From NCBI RefSeq assembly GCF_001549985.1, contig NZ_LROZ01000016.1, positions 5,001-69,000 of the forward strand: a stretch of DNA of 64,000 nucleotides. The letters run 5' to 3'. The notes under the pieces are model-generated. The model worked only from the letters and a program-made list of their open reading frames with translations, searched no databases and was not told the origin of the DNA. How positions within the stretch are numbered: the stretch's first letter is position 1; each line of letters starts with the position of its first letter. This stretch comes from Myroides odoratus (GTDB lineage Bacteria > Bacteroidota > Bacteroidia > Flavobacteriales > Flavobacteriaceae). Made by a program: the position numbers and the translations under genes. Below, in pieces: positions 34,335 through 41,699 of the stretch.

Positions 34335-34559
34335 CTATACTTTCTTTGGTGGTAGATCAAATGCAACAGCTTCGTGTTCAAAATGACCATTGTGTGCACC
34401 ATCGCAAAATGGCTTGTTTTTCGAAAGTCCGCAACGACAGATTGAAAGTACAGTTCTACCTTGTAATCCGTATGCATTTCCATTTCGATCTACGATTTCA
34501 AAATCTCCTTCGATTTTTACCGATCCGTTATTGTTGATTGTTAATTTTGTCTTTGACAT
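34335..34559 (-). CDS. CDGSH iron-sulfur domain protein
   Basis: A 74-residue protein with a CDGSH-type [2Fe-2S] site: C-x-C in ICRCG, then FCDGAH with the ligand Cys and His. Such proteins carry a labile cluster with three Cys and one His ligands; the cell role in bacteria is poorly known. I start at ATG 34559 because an in-frame upstream ATG would add 17 residues unlike the family. It lies just outside the right end of the island. The upstream region has a short 11-bp tandem repeat. Confidence 0.87.
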   Translation of the reverse strand: MSKTKLTINNNGSVKIEGDFEIVDRNGNAYGLQGRTVLSICRCGLSKNKPFCDGAHNGHFEHEAVAFDLPPKKV

Positions 34560-34584
34560 GTCTATTTGAGTTTTGTTATTTTGT

Positions 34585-34615
34585 ACAATAATAGAACAAT
34601 AATAGAACAATAATA
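34585..34615. repeat. 11-bp tandem repeat upstream of the CDGSH gene
   Basis: ACAATAATAGA occurs twice in a row, followed by a third partial unit. It lies 26 nt or more upstream of the CDGSH start, in the promoter region. Confidence 0.6.
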
Positions 34616-34827
34616 CGAGTCCTATTGAGGGACATTTCTATTTAGAAAGATTCCTTTTAGTAAATTCGACTAAATCATTGGAAATAAAAGAAAAAGATAA
34701 AAAGAGGTGAAAAAGTTTTTTCAACCTTATATACAATTGCATTTTCGTATTTTTAGTCAGCCCTAATCCGCTCTGAGCTATACGTTCTTATTGCGGAAGA
34801 ACAGAATGATATGATAGAATAAATCCA

Positions 34828-35661
34828 ATGGACCTACTTACACTTCCGAATGACTTGAATCTCGATGGTTCAACCTCGATTAAAATTTACGATTATCACA
34901 GTTCCCAAGCCATTGCTCGCCAACAAATTGTTTTGAATCAATATGTGTTTAGTTTTCTGATGGAAGGAATGAAAGAGGTTATTTTTGATGATGCAATACA
35001 AGGGATTGATCCTTCAAATTTTCTTCTTATGAAGGCAGGGCATTGTTTGATGACGGAAAAACTTTCTCAAACGAGTACATATAGAAGTGTCTTGTTCTTT
35101 TTTAGCTTGGAGGATATTCAGCGGTTTGTTCAAAAAGTAGAACTAAACCCACCAGCAGCATTGGAATACCAATCGATTCATACCTTTCCATACGATGATT
35201 TTATCCTTCGCTATGTAGCTAGTTTACTCGATATTGTCAAACTCTCAGCAGAAACTCAACATCGGTTGTTAGCCGTGAAATTCGAGGAAATTATGTGGTA
35301 TCTTGTGGAGGCCTATGGCATGGACATCTTGCATTCTCTTTTGCATCATAATGACAGCACCCAAAAGTTTACGCGTACGATTGAAAGCAATAAGCACCAT
35401 AAGTTAACGATCAAAGAACTTGCTTTTTTGTGTAATATGAGTGTTTCAACGTTCAAAAGAACCTTTGAAAAGCATTATGCTGAATCACCCATGCAGTGGT
35501 TTCAAAACAAACGATTAGACTATGCGCGTTATTTGTTGCATTTTGAGAAAAAAACGGCCACGGAAATTTACCTTGAAATAGGCTATGAGAATTTATCGAG
35601 TTTTATTCAGGCTTATAAAATCAAATTTGGTATTACTCCTAAACAAGATCAAATGAAATGA
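34828..35661 (+). CDS. AraC-family transcriptional regulator
   Basis: A 277-residue regulator. The N-terminal ~165 residues form a ligand-sensing domain of the type with 'YDYHSSQAIARQQIVLNQYVFSFLMEG'. The C-terminal ~100 residues hold two helix-turn-helix motifs: 'LTIKELAFLCNMSVSTFKRTF' and 'ATEIYLEIGYENLSSFIQAYKIKFGITPKQ'. Located 87 nt upstream of the PEBP gene on the same strand, which may be a target or operon partner. Ligand unknown. Confidence 0.9.
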   Translation: MDLLTLPNDLNLDGSTSIKIYDYHSSQAIARQQIVLNQYVFSFLMEGMKEVIFDDAIQGIDPSNFLLMKAGHCLMTEKLSQTSTYRSVLFFFSLEDIQRFVQKVELNPPAALEYQSIHTFPYDDFILRYVASLLDIVKLSAETQHRLLAVKFEEIMWYLVEAYGMDILHSLLHHNDSTQKFTRTIESNKHHKLTIKELAFLCNMSVSTFKRTFEKHYAESPMQWFQNKRLDYARYLLHFEKKTATEIYLEIGYENLSSFIQAYKIKFGITPKQDQMK

Positions 35662-35748
35662 GCTTTTAGCGATAGTTTTTGGACAAATAGCAAAACCCGC
35701 CTGACTAGCGTAGCAGTACTTTTACTTGAAATTTTTAAGTAAGCTAAA

Positions 35749-36297
35749 ATGAAAAAACAACACGTAGTCGCGCTGCTCTTCTTGATGCTATCAACGTCAT
35801 TATTTGCGCAAAAAACATTTACTTTATCAAGTAAGGATTTAGGTGGACAAGGAACGAAACGAATGGAATTTAATGGATTTGGTTGTGCTGGACTGAATCA
35901 ATCTCCTCAATTGTCTTGGGAAAATGCACCTGAAGGAACGCAGAGTTTTGCAATTACAATGTATGACCCCGATGCACCAACAGGGAGTGGATTTTGGCAT
36001 TGGGTAGTATTTGATATTCCTTCAAATGTCAATGAATTAGTTGCAAATGCTGGAGATAGTAGCTTGGATTTAGCCCCAAAAGGTGCGATTCAAAGTAAGA
36101 CTGATTATGGAATAAAGGGATTTGGAGGACCTTGTCCGCCAGAAGGACACGGATATCACCAGTATATCATCACTATTTATGCCTTAAAAACGAAAACATT
36201 AGGATTAGATTCGAATGTGCATCCCGCTTTGGTCGGCTTTAATCTTTGGAATCAAACCTTAGCAAAAGCGAGTATCGTTGCTTATTATAAACGATAA
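35749..36297 (+). CDS. Secreted YbhB/YbcL-type PEBP protein
   Basis: A 182-residue phosphatidylethanolamine-binding-protein (Raf kinase inhibitor-like) family member with a signal peptide (MKKQHVVALLFLMLSTSLFA). Conserved features: 'GAGLNQSPQLSWENAPEGTQSFAITMYDPDAPTGSGFWHWVVFDIP' with the DPD and HW ligand-site residues, and 'GFGGPCPPEGHGYHQYIITIYAL'. Bacterial members have no agreed function. Probably periplasmic. Follows the AraC gene and ends at a strong terminator. Confidence 0.9.
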   Translation: MKKQHVVALLFLMLSTSLFAQKTFTLSSKDLGGQGTKRMEFNGFGCAGLNQSPQLSWENAPEGTQSFAITMYDPDAPTGSGFWHWVVFDIPSNVNELVANAGDSSLDLAPKGAIQSKTDYGIKGFGGPCPPEGHGYHQYIITIYALKTKTLGLDSNVHPALVGFNLWNQTLAKASIVAYYKR

Positions 36298-36311
36298 AAA
36301 ACGGAGTGAAT

Positions 36312-36359
36312 TACATACAAAAAAAGTCTTCGATTTTACGAAGACTTTTTTTGTATGTA
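36312..36359. terminator. Long bidirectional terminator
   Basis: A perfect 21-bp stem (36312-36332 with 36339-36359), 6-nt loop and internal A7/T7 tracts, between the convergent PEBP and HxlR genes. Confidence 0.9.
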
Positions 36360-36368
36360 GCTTTTTCA

Positions 36369-36746
36369 TTACTCTAATATTGAACATTGAATCTCTTCAT
36401 TTGGTGTATAAGTAATGTTGTCTTTCGATGCACCTGTTGCTTTTCCCCATTGTGCAATGGCAGTGAGCAACGGAATTAGGGTTTGCCCAAAATCGGTTAA
36501 TGCATATTCCACTTTTAAAGGTGGTTTACTTGTATAGACGGTTCGGTTAATCAAACCGTGTTCTTCTAATTCCTTGAGTTGCAAGCTTAATGTGCGTTCC
36601 GTTATCATCGGAATTGCCTTTCTCAATTCGCTATATCGTTTTTTTTCTATTAAATGAATAAGAATGACGGCTTTCCATTTTCCGCCTATATATCTCATTG
36701 TCAAACTTGTACTGCATGGAAATTCTTGGTTGTCTATTGTATACAT
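36369..36746 (-). CDS. HxlR-family transcriptional regulator
   Basis: A 125-residue winged-helix protein with a conserved N-terminal Cys (CSTSLTMRYIGGKWKAVIL), 'RYSELRKAIPMITERTLSLQLKELEEHGLI' as recognition region and 'VEYALTDFGQTLIPLL'. HxlR proteins often sense electrophiles or oxidants through the N-terminal Cys. It is transcribed divergently from a nitroreductase, a frequent pairing in which HxlR controls the reductase. Their promoters overlap completely. Confidence 0.92.
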   Translation of the reverse strand: MYTIDNQEFPCSTSLTMRYIGGKWKAVILIHLIEKKRYSELRKAIPMITERTLSLQLKELEEHGLINRTVYTSKPPLKVEYALTDFGQTLIPLLTAIAQWGKATGASKDNITYTPNEEIQCSILE

Positions 36747-36771
36747 CTGTTACTATCCTTTATGACCGTTC

Positions 36772-36805
36772 TTGCAAAGGTAAATTACTATACTTAAGTT
36801 TGCAA
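36772..36805. promoter_or_regulatory. Two head-on overlapping promoters (HxlR and nitroreductase)
   Basis: Plus strand: TTG 36772-36774, 20-nt spacer, TAAGTTTG 36795-36802. Minus strand: TTG (36805-36803), 20-nt spacer, TACCTTTG (36782-36775). The 34-bp segment begins TTGCAAA and ends TTTGCAA, an inverted repeat, so each -7 box adjoins the other promoter's -33 box. Confidence 0.7.
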
Positions 36806-36822
36806 CTATAAAAAGTATAGTA
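36786..36822. promoter_or_regulatory. Candidate HxlR operator
   Basis: Inverted repeat TACTATACTT (36786-36795) and AAGTATAGTA (36813-36822), separated by 17 nt. It overlaps the -7 box and presumed start of the nitroreductase transcript. The half-site pattern fits the HxlR habit of binding palindromic AT-rich sites; binding is inferred. Confidence 0.55.
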
Positions 36823-36841
36823 GTAATAAAATAAGTAAAAA

Positions 36842-37453
36842 ATGATGAGTACGAATTTCTTAGATTTAGCGAAACGCAGGTATGCAACTAAAAAATACGA
36901 CGCGACCAAAAAGATTTCGGCAGCACAAATTGAAGAATTAAAAGCAATCATTCGCTTAAGTCCTTCGTCTATCAATAGTCAACCGTGGAAGTTTACGTTT
37001 GTAACCAATGAAAAAGTAAAAGCGGAATTAGCTGCACAGTCCTATATGAATGAGAATTCAATTAATGAGGTTGGATTAGTCGTAGTATTTAGCGTAATGG
37101 AAGATATTGAGCACTTTGAGGCGCGCAATATTTCGATTTTACCAGAAGGATGGATTAAAGGTTTTTATGAACCTTTAGTGCGTGCTCGTGGAGAGCAAGC
37201 AACAAAATCGTGGATGGAAAATCAAGTATACCTGTCTTTAGGATACTTTTTATCCGCTTGTATAAGTTTAGGTCTGGATGCAACACCAATGGAAGGAATC
37301 GATCGTCAAGCTTATAAAACGATACTAGGGCAAGAAGGATATGCGCCTTTATTTGCTGTTACAGTAGGCTATGCTGATGATACAGATATGGCACATCCAT
37401 CAGTATCCCCTAAAACTCGTTTTGAATTAGAGGACATTATAACATCAATTTAG
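36842..37453 (+). CDS. NAD(P)H-dependent nitroreductase (NfsB-like)
   Basis: A 203-residue FMN enzyme of the nitroreductase family, which reduces nitroaromatics, quinones or aldehydes. Signature parts: 'RYATKKYDATKKIS', 'LSPSSINSQPWKFTFV' (FMN contacts), 'QVYLSLGYFLSACISLGLDATPMEGID' and 'APLFAVTVGYAD'. Two ATG codons lie in a row (36842, 36845). Divergent from the HxlR regulator and likely induced through it. The stop is 1 nt before a heptamer repeat array. Confidence 0.92.
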   Translation: MMSTNFLDLAKRRYATKKYDATKKISAAQIEELKAIIRLSPSSINSQPWKFTFVTNEKVKAELAAQSYMNENSINEVGLVVVFSVMEDIEHFEARNISILPEGWIKGFYEPLVRARGEQATKSWMENQVYLSLGYFLSACISLGLDATPMEGIDRQAYKTILGQEGYAPLFAVTVGYADDTDMAHPSVSPKTRFELEDIITSI

Positions 37454-37454
37454 T

Positions 37455-37566
37455 GGTTTAGTGAACAGTTTATAGTTTGCTGTAAACTGTTCACCGTAAA
37501 CTGTAAACTGTCAACTGTTCACTGTTCACCATAAACTGTAAACCGTAAACTGTCAACCATCTACCA
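37455..37566. repeat. Degenerate heptamer array (TAAACTG, ~16 units)
   Basis: About sixteen 7-bp units, mostly TAAACTG with variants TTCACTG and TCAACTG; the first units are in the opposite orientation, creating a 12-bp inverted repeat (37461-37472 with 37483-37494) that could act as a hairpin. The array fills the gap between convergent genes and runs across the stop codon of the minus-strand gene. Confidence 0.85.
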
Positions 37567-38115
37567 TGCTCGTTTGTCGGTAGTTATTGGTTTTGTAAGA
37601 TCAAACACCACGTTAAAACTGGTTTTAGAACCGGCGCGTTGCAAGTTATAGCTGTATTCTTTTTCGTCAATGGTCACCCACCAAAGGTTGGAAGCAGCAG
37701 CAGGGATAGCTAATGCCGTTTCTTGATCGGCAGGGAAGTATTGGATATGTTCATTTCCTGTATTTGTTGTTGTTCCGCCATACATGGTGACCTCATCTGG
37801 TTTTCCATTGCGTTGACGGTGGTCGTGTTTCAATTCAATTCGGTCGCCTTTTGAGGTAAATACCCAGGTGCGAGATAGGTCATCTCCTACAAAAAAAGCA
37901 ATCTTAACTTCTCTTTGATCACAAGCCGAAACGTACATAATTAATTCTTTGTTGTCAAAATCAGCAGGAACAGGTGTGGATACAAGACTACCTTTATAGG
38001 CTTTACCACAATGTTGTGCGAGGTTGTGTATAAATTGTGCTGAAGGATTTGACGTTTGGGCTTTTCCGCATAATACACCGCTGATACAGAACAGCAGGAC
38101 AAGTAAATTTTTCAT
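37561..38115 (-). CDS. Secreted hypothetical protein
   Basis: A 184-residue protein with a Sec signal peptide (MKNLLVLLFCISGVLCGKA, cleavage near KAQT). The mature part has two cysteines (in HCGKAY and ACDQREV) that could form a disulfide. 'SRTWVFTSKGDRIELKHDHRQRNGKPDEVTMYGG' suggests a beta-rich fold. I do not recognise a family. Its last Trp codon and stop are part of the repeat array. Periplasmic location is likely. Confidence 0.78.
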   Translation of the reverse strand: MKNLLVLLFCISGVLCGKAQTSNPSAQFIHNLAQHCGKAYKGSLVSTPVPADFDNKELIMYVSACDQREVKIAFFVGDDLSRTWVFTSKGDRIELKHDHRQRNGKPDEVTMYGGTTTNTGNEHIQYFPADQETALAIPAAASNLWWVTIDEKEYSYNLQRAGSKTSFNVVFDLTKPITTDKRAW

Positions 38116-38280
38116 ACTAGATTGAATTTATAAAAGATTAAAGATAGGGGTATAAATTGGGGTTTGCTAATTTTTAGGATGAGTGGCGATGGAGCTTTAT
38201 TGCTATATTCGTATTTAATCCGATGAAAGACGAATAGTCATTGAATTAAAAATCTTATTTTTGAGGAAAGCTAAAAAACA

Positions 38281-39066
38281 ATGTATAAACTGACGGAACA
38301 ACTAGTTCACGTAGATGGACAGCAAATTTTTGTACATCTGTATACTCCTGAATACCCCAAAACTGATACGACCTTAGTTTTGTTACACGATTCACTAGGA
38401 AGCGTGGAATTGTGGCGCGATTGGCCTAGTTTATTGGCGACTCAATTGCAATGCAATGTTATGGTCTATGATCGCATAGGGTATGGAAAATCACAACCGA
38501 TGGAGACTTCCTTTCGAGCCACCGATTATTTAGCACAAGAAGGAGCTTTTTTAGAGCGTTTACGCCTTGTTTTAAAACTAGGAAAACTTGCGGTATTTGG
38601 GCATAGTGATGGGGCTTCTATTGCCTTGTGGTATGGGATTTTGTATCCCGAACATACCGCTGCTATGGTGATTGAAGCAGGTCATGTTTTTGTAGAGGAA
38701 GTAACGATTAAAGGAGTCGCTGATGCAAAAAAAGCATATGAAGAGACTGATTTGCGCTACCGTTTAGCAAAATACCATGGAGAGCGTGTAGAAAAGTTGT
38801 GTTACGCTTGGTTTGATATCTGGTTGAATCCAGATTATCGCAATTGGACAATGGTGCCTGAATTGCCTCGTATTACATCCCCTTTGTTATTCTTACAAGG
38901 AGATTTGGATGAATATGGAACCTTACAACAAGTAGAAGACACAGTGACACAGGTTAGTGGTATTGCAGAAAAATACATTTTTGAAGGAGTAGGGCATATC
39001 CCCCATAAAGAACAAAAGGAGAAAACCTTAACTTTGATTATCTCCTTTTTAACTCGTTACTTATAG
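38281..39066 (+). CDS. Alpha/beta hydrolase
   Basis: A 261-residue alpha/beta-hydrolase-fold protein. Oxyanion region 'VLLHDSLGSVELWRDWPSLLA', a 'VYDRIGYGKSQ' strand, and the nucleophile elbow GHSDGA where Ser is the nucleophile and is followed by Asp. The late acid is in 'LQGDLDEYG' and the catalytic His in 'GVGHIPHKEQ'. No signal peptide. Substrate unknown; similar proteins hydrolyse small esters or lactones. It overlaps the convergent small gene by 6 bp. Confidence 0.88.
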   Translation: MYKLTEQLVHVDGQQIFVHLYTPEYPKTDTTLVLLHDSLGSVELWRDWPSLLATQLQCNVMVYDRIGYGKSQPMETSFRATDYLAQEGAFLERLRLVLKLGKLAVFGHSDGASIALWYGILYPEHTAAMVIEAGHVFVEEVTIKGVADAKKAYEETDLRYRLAKYHGERVEKLCYAWFDIWLNPDYRNWTMVPELPRITSPLLFLQGDLDEYGTLQQVEDTVTQVSGIAEKYIFEGVGHIPHKEQKEKTLTLIISFLTRYL

Positions 39067-39264
39067 TTTGAGTAAGTGTTCAATTTTATCTAAAAATAGT
39101 TGTTCTATTCGAGGGTCTTTCGCTTGTAAATAGGAAGACTTTAAACTGTTTAGGTATTGATCTAAATTGGTAATAACACTCCCTTGGGCCAGTTCAAAAG
39201 GCACTTGAAGATTCTTGGCTTTAATTGTTTCTAGGGCAGTTTTGATATATGTTTCTTTATCCAT
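39061..39264 (-). CDS. 67-residue hypothetical protein
   Basis: A small, charged, probably all-helical protein (MDKETYIKTALETIKAKN, then LDQYLNSLKSSYLQAKD). No signal or membrane segment. The start follows a gap of over 100 nt from the transglycosylase gene, and the stop overlaps the hydrolase end by 6 bp. Sensible composition and position support a real gene, but family and function are unknown. Confidence 0.6.
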   Translation of the reverse strand: MDKETYIKTALETIKAKNLQVPFELAQGSVITNLDQYLNSLKSSYLQAKDPRIEQLFLDKIEHLLKL

Positions 39265-39284
39265 TTTAAAGGGGTATAGGTGAT

Positions 39285-39366
39285 GGGTTAAGGGTTAAGG
39301 GTTAAGGGGATGAGTTATGATACTGCTCACTCATAATCCATAACTCATACCCCCATAACTCATAAC
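39285..39366. repeat. Third heptamer-type repeat region
   Basis: Starts with three exact GGGTTAA heptamers (39285-39305). The following part contains ATGAGTTAT (39310-39318) and its inverse ATAACTCAT (39340-39348), and CCATAACTCATA occurs twice (39338 and 39353). It lies just downstream of the transglycosylase and could form a hairpin. Confidence 0.7.
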
Positions 39367-39380
39367 AATTGTGAAATTAT

Positions 39381-40277
39381 TTATCTCGGCAATTCAATTG
39401 TATACGTTTTGCCTTTTGTTTTTACATTGGTATTCACCAACCATGGGTTATATAACTTCAACAGTTTATAGTTAGAACCTTGTTCTATCGCAAACATAGG
39501 TAGGTCTTCAATATCTTTATCTAACGTAATTGTACGCATTGGAATAGGTGGATATTTCTCTGATTTAGGAATGTCATATCCGTATTTTTGTGGATTTGTC
39601 ATGATTTCTTTCATAGCAAGGATACGAAATACATAGCGCGAAGTTTCTTGATTCAGGAATAAATCATAGTAGTTGTCTACGTATTGTGAATTCATTGCTT
39701 TAGTCATACCTGCCATTCCGCGGTTGTATGCAGCAGCTACCATGGTCCAAGAGCCAAAGCGAGCTTTTGCATCTTTAAAGTATTTACATGCTGCTTCAGT
39801 CGCTTTCTCTAAGTGATAGCGCTCATCAATATACTCGTCAACAACTAAGTTGTATTCTCCTGCTGTTCCTTTCATAAATTGCCAAAATCCAGAAGCTCCT
39901 GCAGAGGAAACAACATTGGATAAGGTACTTTCAATGACACAAAGGTATTTAAAGTCATCGGGGATATTGTTCTTTTTTAAAATGGGTTCTATAATAGGGA
40001 AATAACGTTCCGCTCTTTTGATGACTAAGGTGGTAGATGAGTGCAGGTTCGCGTTGATAATCATCTCACGATCAAAACGCTCTTTGACATCAATTACATC
40101 CAAAGGAGCCTTTTCTCCTGCAAAATTTGCAGTTAAAGGAAGAGGAACATGATGATCCGTTGGGTTTTTTACTTCTTCTACTGGATCAGCAGTTGCATGC
40201 GCTGAGGCAAAAATAAAAGTAGATGCTACACCCACAACTGCCGCTGTGTAAAGCACATTTTTAAGATTCTTTTTCAT
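39381..40277 (-). CDS. Lytic transglycosylase (SLT domain)
   Basis: A 298-residue secreted enzyme that should cleave peptidoglycan glycan strands. N-terminal signal or anchor (KNVLYTAAVVGVASTFIFASAHA), then an SLT domain: catalytic Glu in VIESTLSN, 'SSAGASGFWQFMKGTAGEYNL', 'DERYHLEKATEAACKYFKDAKARFGSWTMVAAAYNRG'. The C-terminal ~60 residues lack a clear LysM repeat but end with 'GKTYTIELPR', reminiscent of a LysM edge. The hydrolase gene begins 2 nt after... on the minus strand it lies upstream with a 2-nt gap, implying co-transcription. Confidence 0.9.
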   Translation of the reverse strand: MKKNLKNVLYTAAVVGVASTFIFASAHATADPVEEVKNPTDHHVPLPLTANFAGEKAPLDVIDVKERFDREMIINANLHSSTTLVIKRAERYFPIIEPILKKNNIPDDFKYLCVIESTLSNVVSSAGASGFWQFMKGTAGEYNLVVDEYIDERYHLEKATEAACKYFKDAKARFGSWTMVAAAYNRGMAGMTKAMNSQYVDNYYDLFLNQETSRYVFRILAMKEIMTNPQKYGYDIPKSEKYPPIPMRTITLDKDIEDLPMFAIEQGSNYKLLKLYNPWLVNTNVKTKGKTYTIELPR

Positions 40278-40279
40278 CG

Positions 40280-40936
40280 TTATTTCAGTATAATTTTTTC
40301 TAGATGTTGATTAAACCATTTATATTTTACAATAATCATGGCATGTGTTCCGCCTTGAACTTCAATTGCATTTCGTATGTTTTTGAACGGAAATATTTCG
40401 TCTCTCGTTCCGTGAATATGAATCACATGTTCTAATTCTTCTGTTTGATTCCAAGTCAGAACGGTTTGAATACACCAATTCAGATAATGAGGATCTCGAA
40501 CAGATAAATAGCGATTGTACATAGTCACGCGTTTTTTTTGTTTGTCATTGCCATAGCGCTCTATCATTCGGAGTAGAAACTCAATTCCATGTGTTGGGAT
40601 GAGTTTATATAACCGGGTATATTTCGCCCACTTAAAACGCCTTGGAAATTCTTTGTTTGTGCGTACGCTTGAGATAATGATCACTTTTTGAACGTCGATG
40701 AGCTTCATTAGTTCTTGAGCAATAATCCCTCCAAATGAAACGCCAACCAAGATAGGGTTATTATGTTGAATAAGGGGAATGTATTTTTGGGTATAAGCAA
40801 GTAAGCTTTCTTTTTTTTCGCAAGGTAACCATTCTAAAAAATGCAATTCAAAACGTGTAGTATCCCATTTCAATCTTTCAAATATGAGTGAAGTTGATGA
40901 CATTCCAGGAAAGAAATAAATTGGTATTTTGTTCAT
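40280..40936 (-). CDS. Alpha/beta hydrolase
   Basis: A 218-residue hydrolase-fold protein starting MNKIPIYFFPGMSS. The nucleophile elbow is GVSFGG with Ser, preceded by 'NNPILVG'; the acid is probably in 'GTRDEIFP' and the His in 'GGTHAMI'. The start was set at ATG 40936; a longer in-frame version would add 91 AT-rich, non-homologous residues reaching across the opposite-strand gene's promoter. It is 2 nt upstream of the transglycosylase and likely in one operon. Substrate unknown. Confidence 0.83.
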   Translation of the reverse strand: MNKIPIYFFPGMSSTSLIFERLKWDTTRFELHFLEWLPCEKKESLLAYTQKYIPLIQHNNPILVGVSFGGIIAQELMKLIDVQKVIIISSVRTNKEFPRRFKWAKYTRLYKLIPTHGIEFLLRMIERYGNDKQKKRVTMYNRYLSVRDPHYLNWCIQTVLTWNQTEELEHVIHIHGTRDEIFPFKNIRNAIEVQGGTHAMIIVKYKWFNQHLEKIILK

Positions 40937-41155
40937 TTTAAATAAATTAACATAGTTAATAGGGGTGGTCTGGAAAAAAATGACGAACTTTGATAAATAT
41001 AGGAATAAAACTTTTTGTTTACATCCTATATAAACGCTAAAAATTTCTTGCGATATAATTTTGTTATGGAAAGATGACTCGGGTGAGTCCTTTATTCTTT
41101 TTATGCTATGAAAAAGAACATTTTGCCTAACATGAAAATATAAAATTTTAGTATA

Positions 41156-41437
41156 ATGGAAATTAAAGACAATGAATTGCTTCGTCAGTTTGAGCTCGAA
41201 ACCGATCAAGGTTTGCTTAGCGTGGAGTATTCACTTCAAGAAAGAAAAATCTTTCTTACCAAATTAAAAGGATTTGAGGAAGGTGTTCAAGCACAATCCA
41301 TCGATTTCTTAAAAGGAGTACTTGATATCGTTAGAGAAAAAAGATTGAGAGTCGTTCCTACACATCCAAAAATTGTTTCTTTCTTTAGGAAAAATCCGAT
41401 GTATAAAGAAATGCTTCCTCCAGGGATAAGAATTTAA
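41156..41437 (+). CDS. Small GNAT-like N-acetyltransferase domain protein
   Basis: A 93-residue protein resembling the minimal Gcn5-related acetyltransferases (COG2388/NATD1 type). It has 'LETDQGLLSVEYSLQERKIFLTK' strands, a helix 'SIDFLKGVLDIVREKRLRVVPTHPKIVSFFRKNP'. The canonical acetyl-CoA loop (Q/R-x-x-G-x-G/A) is not clear, so activity is uncertain. Ends at a strong terminator in which a MITE-like element sits. Confidence 0.72.
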   Translation: MEIKDNELLRQFELETDQGLLSVEYSLQERKIFLTKLKGFEEGVQAQSIDFLKGVLDIVREKRLRVVPTHPKIVSFFRKNPMYKEMLPPGIRI

Positions 41438-41500
41438 TCCTGTGAGATTTAAAAACCACTTATAACACACACAACATACCCCTAATGGGTGAAAAAAACA

Positions 41501-41537
41501 AAACCTGTTTGAACTTCAATTCAAACAGGTTTTTTTA
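41501..41537 (+). terminator. Terminator of the GNAT-like gene
   Basis: A perfect 13-bp stem (41501-41513 with 41520-41532), 6-nt loop and T run. The MITE-like element copy 2 begins right at the end of the T run. Confidence 0.9.
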
Positions 41538-41699
41538 TTTAACCCAAATTCAGCAATAGACGGATGAACGAGAGTGAATTATACAAAATAGCGCTGAACT
41601 TATAAAAAAAGCATACTATAGTATGGTTTTAGAAGAAGTGAATGAGATATAAAGTAGAATTAACTCGTAGTATTCGGCTAATGCGGAATTTGGGTTTAA
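41538..41699. mobile_element. MITE-like element, copy 2
   Basis: 162 bp, matching copy 1 at 17201 along its length. Its ends are better preserved: CCCAAATTC at the left and GAATTTGGG at the right, inside flanking TTTAA. The inner ends extend the inverted repeat (AGCAATAG against CTAATGC). The palindrome CATACTATAGTATG is conserved. The right TTTAA supplies the stop codon of mtaB. No coding capacity. Confidence 0.72.

Noticed and set aside
40937..41209. 91-residue N-terminal extension of the hydrolase at 40280
   Set aside because: The added residues are AT-driven (many F, I, K, N), do not look like a signal or domain, and overlap the start region of the divergent gene; ATG 40936 begins exactly at the hydrolase fold.
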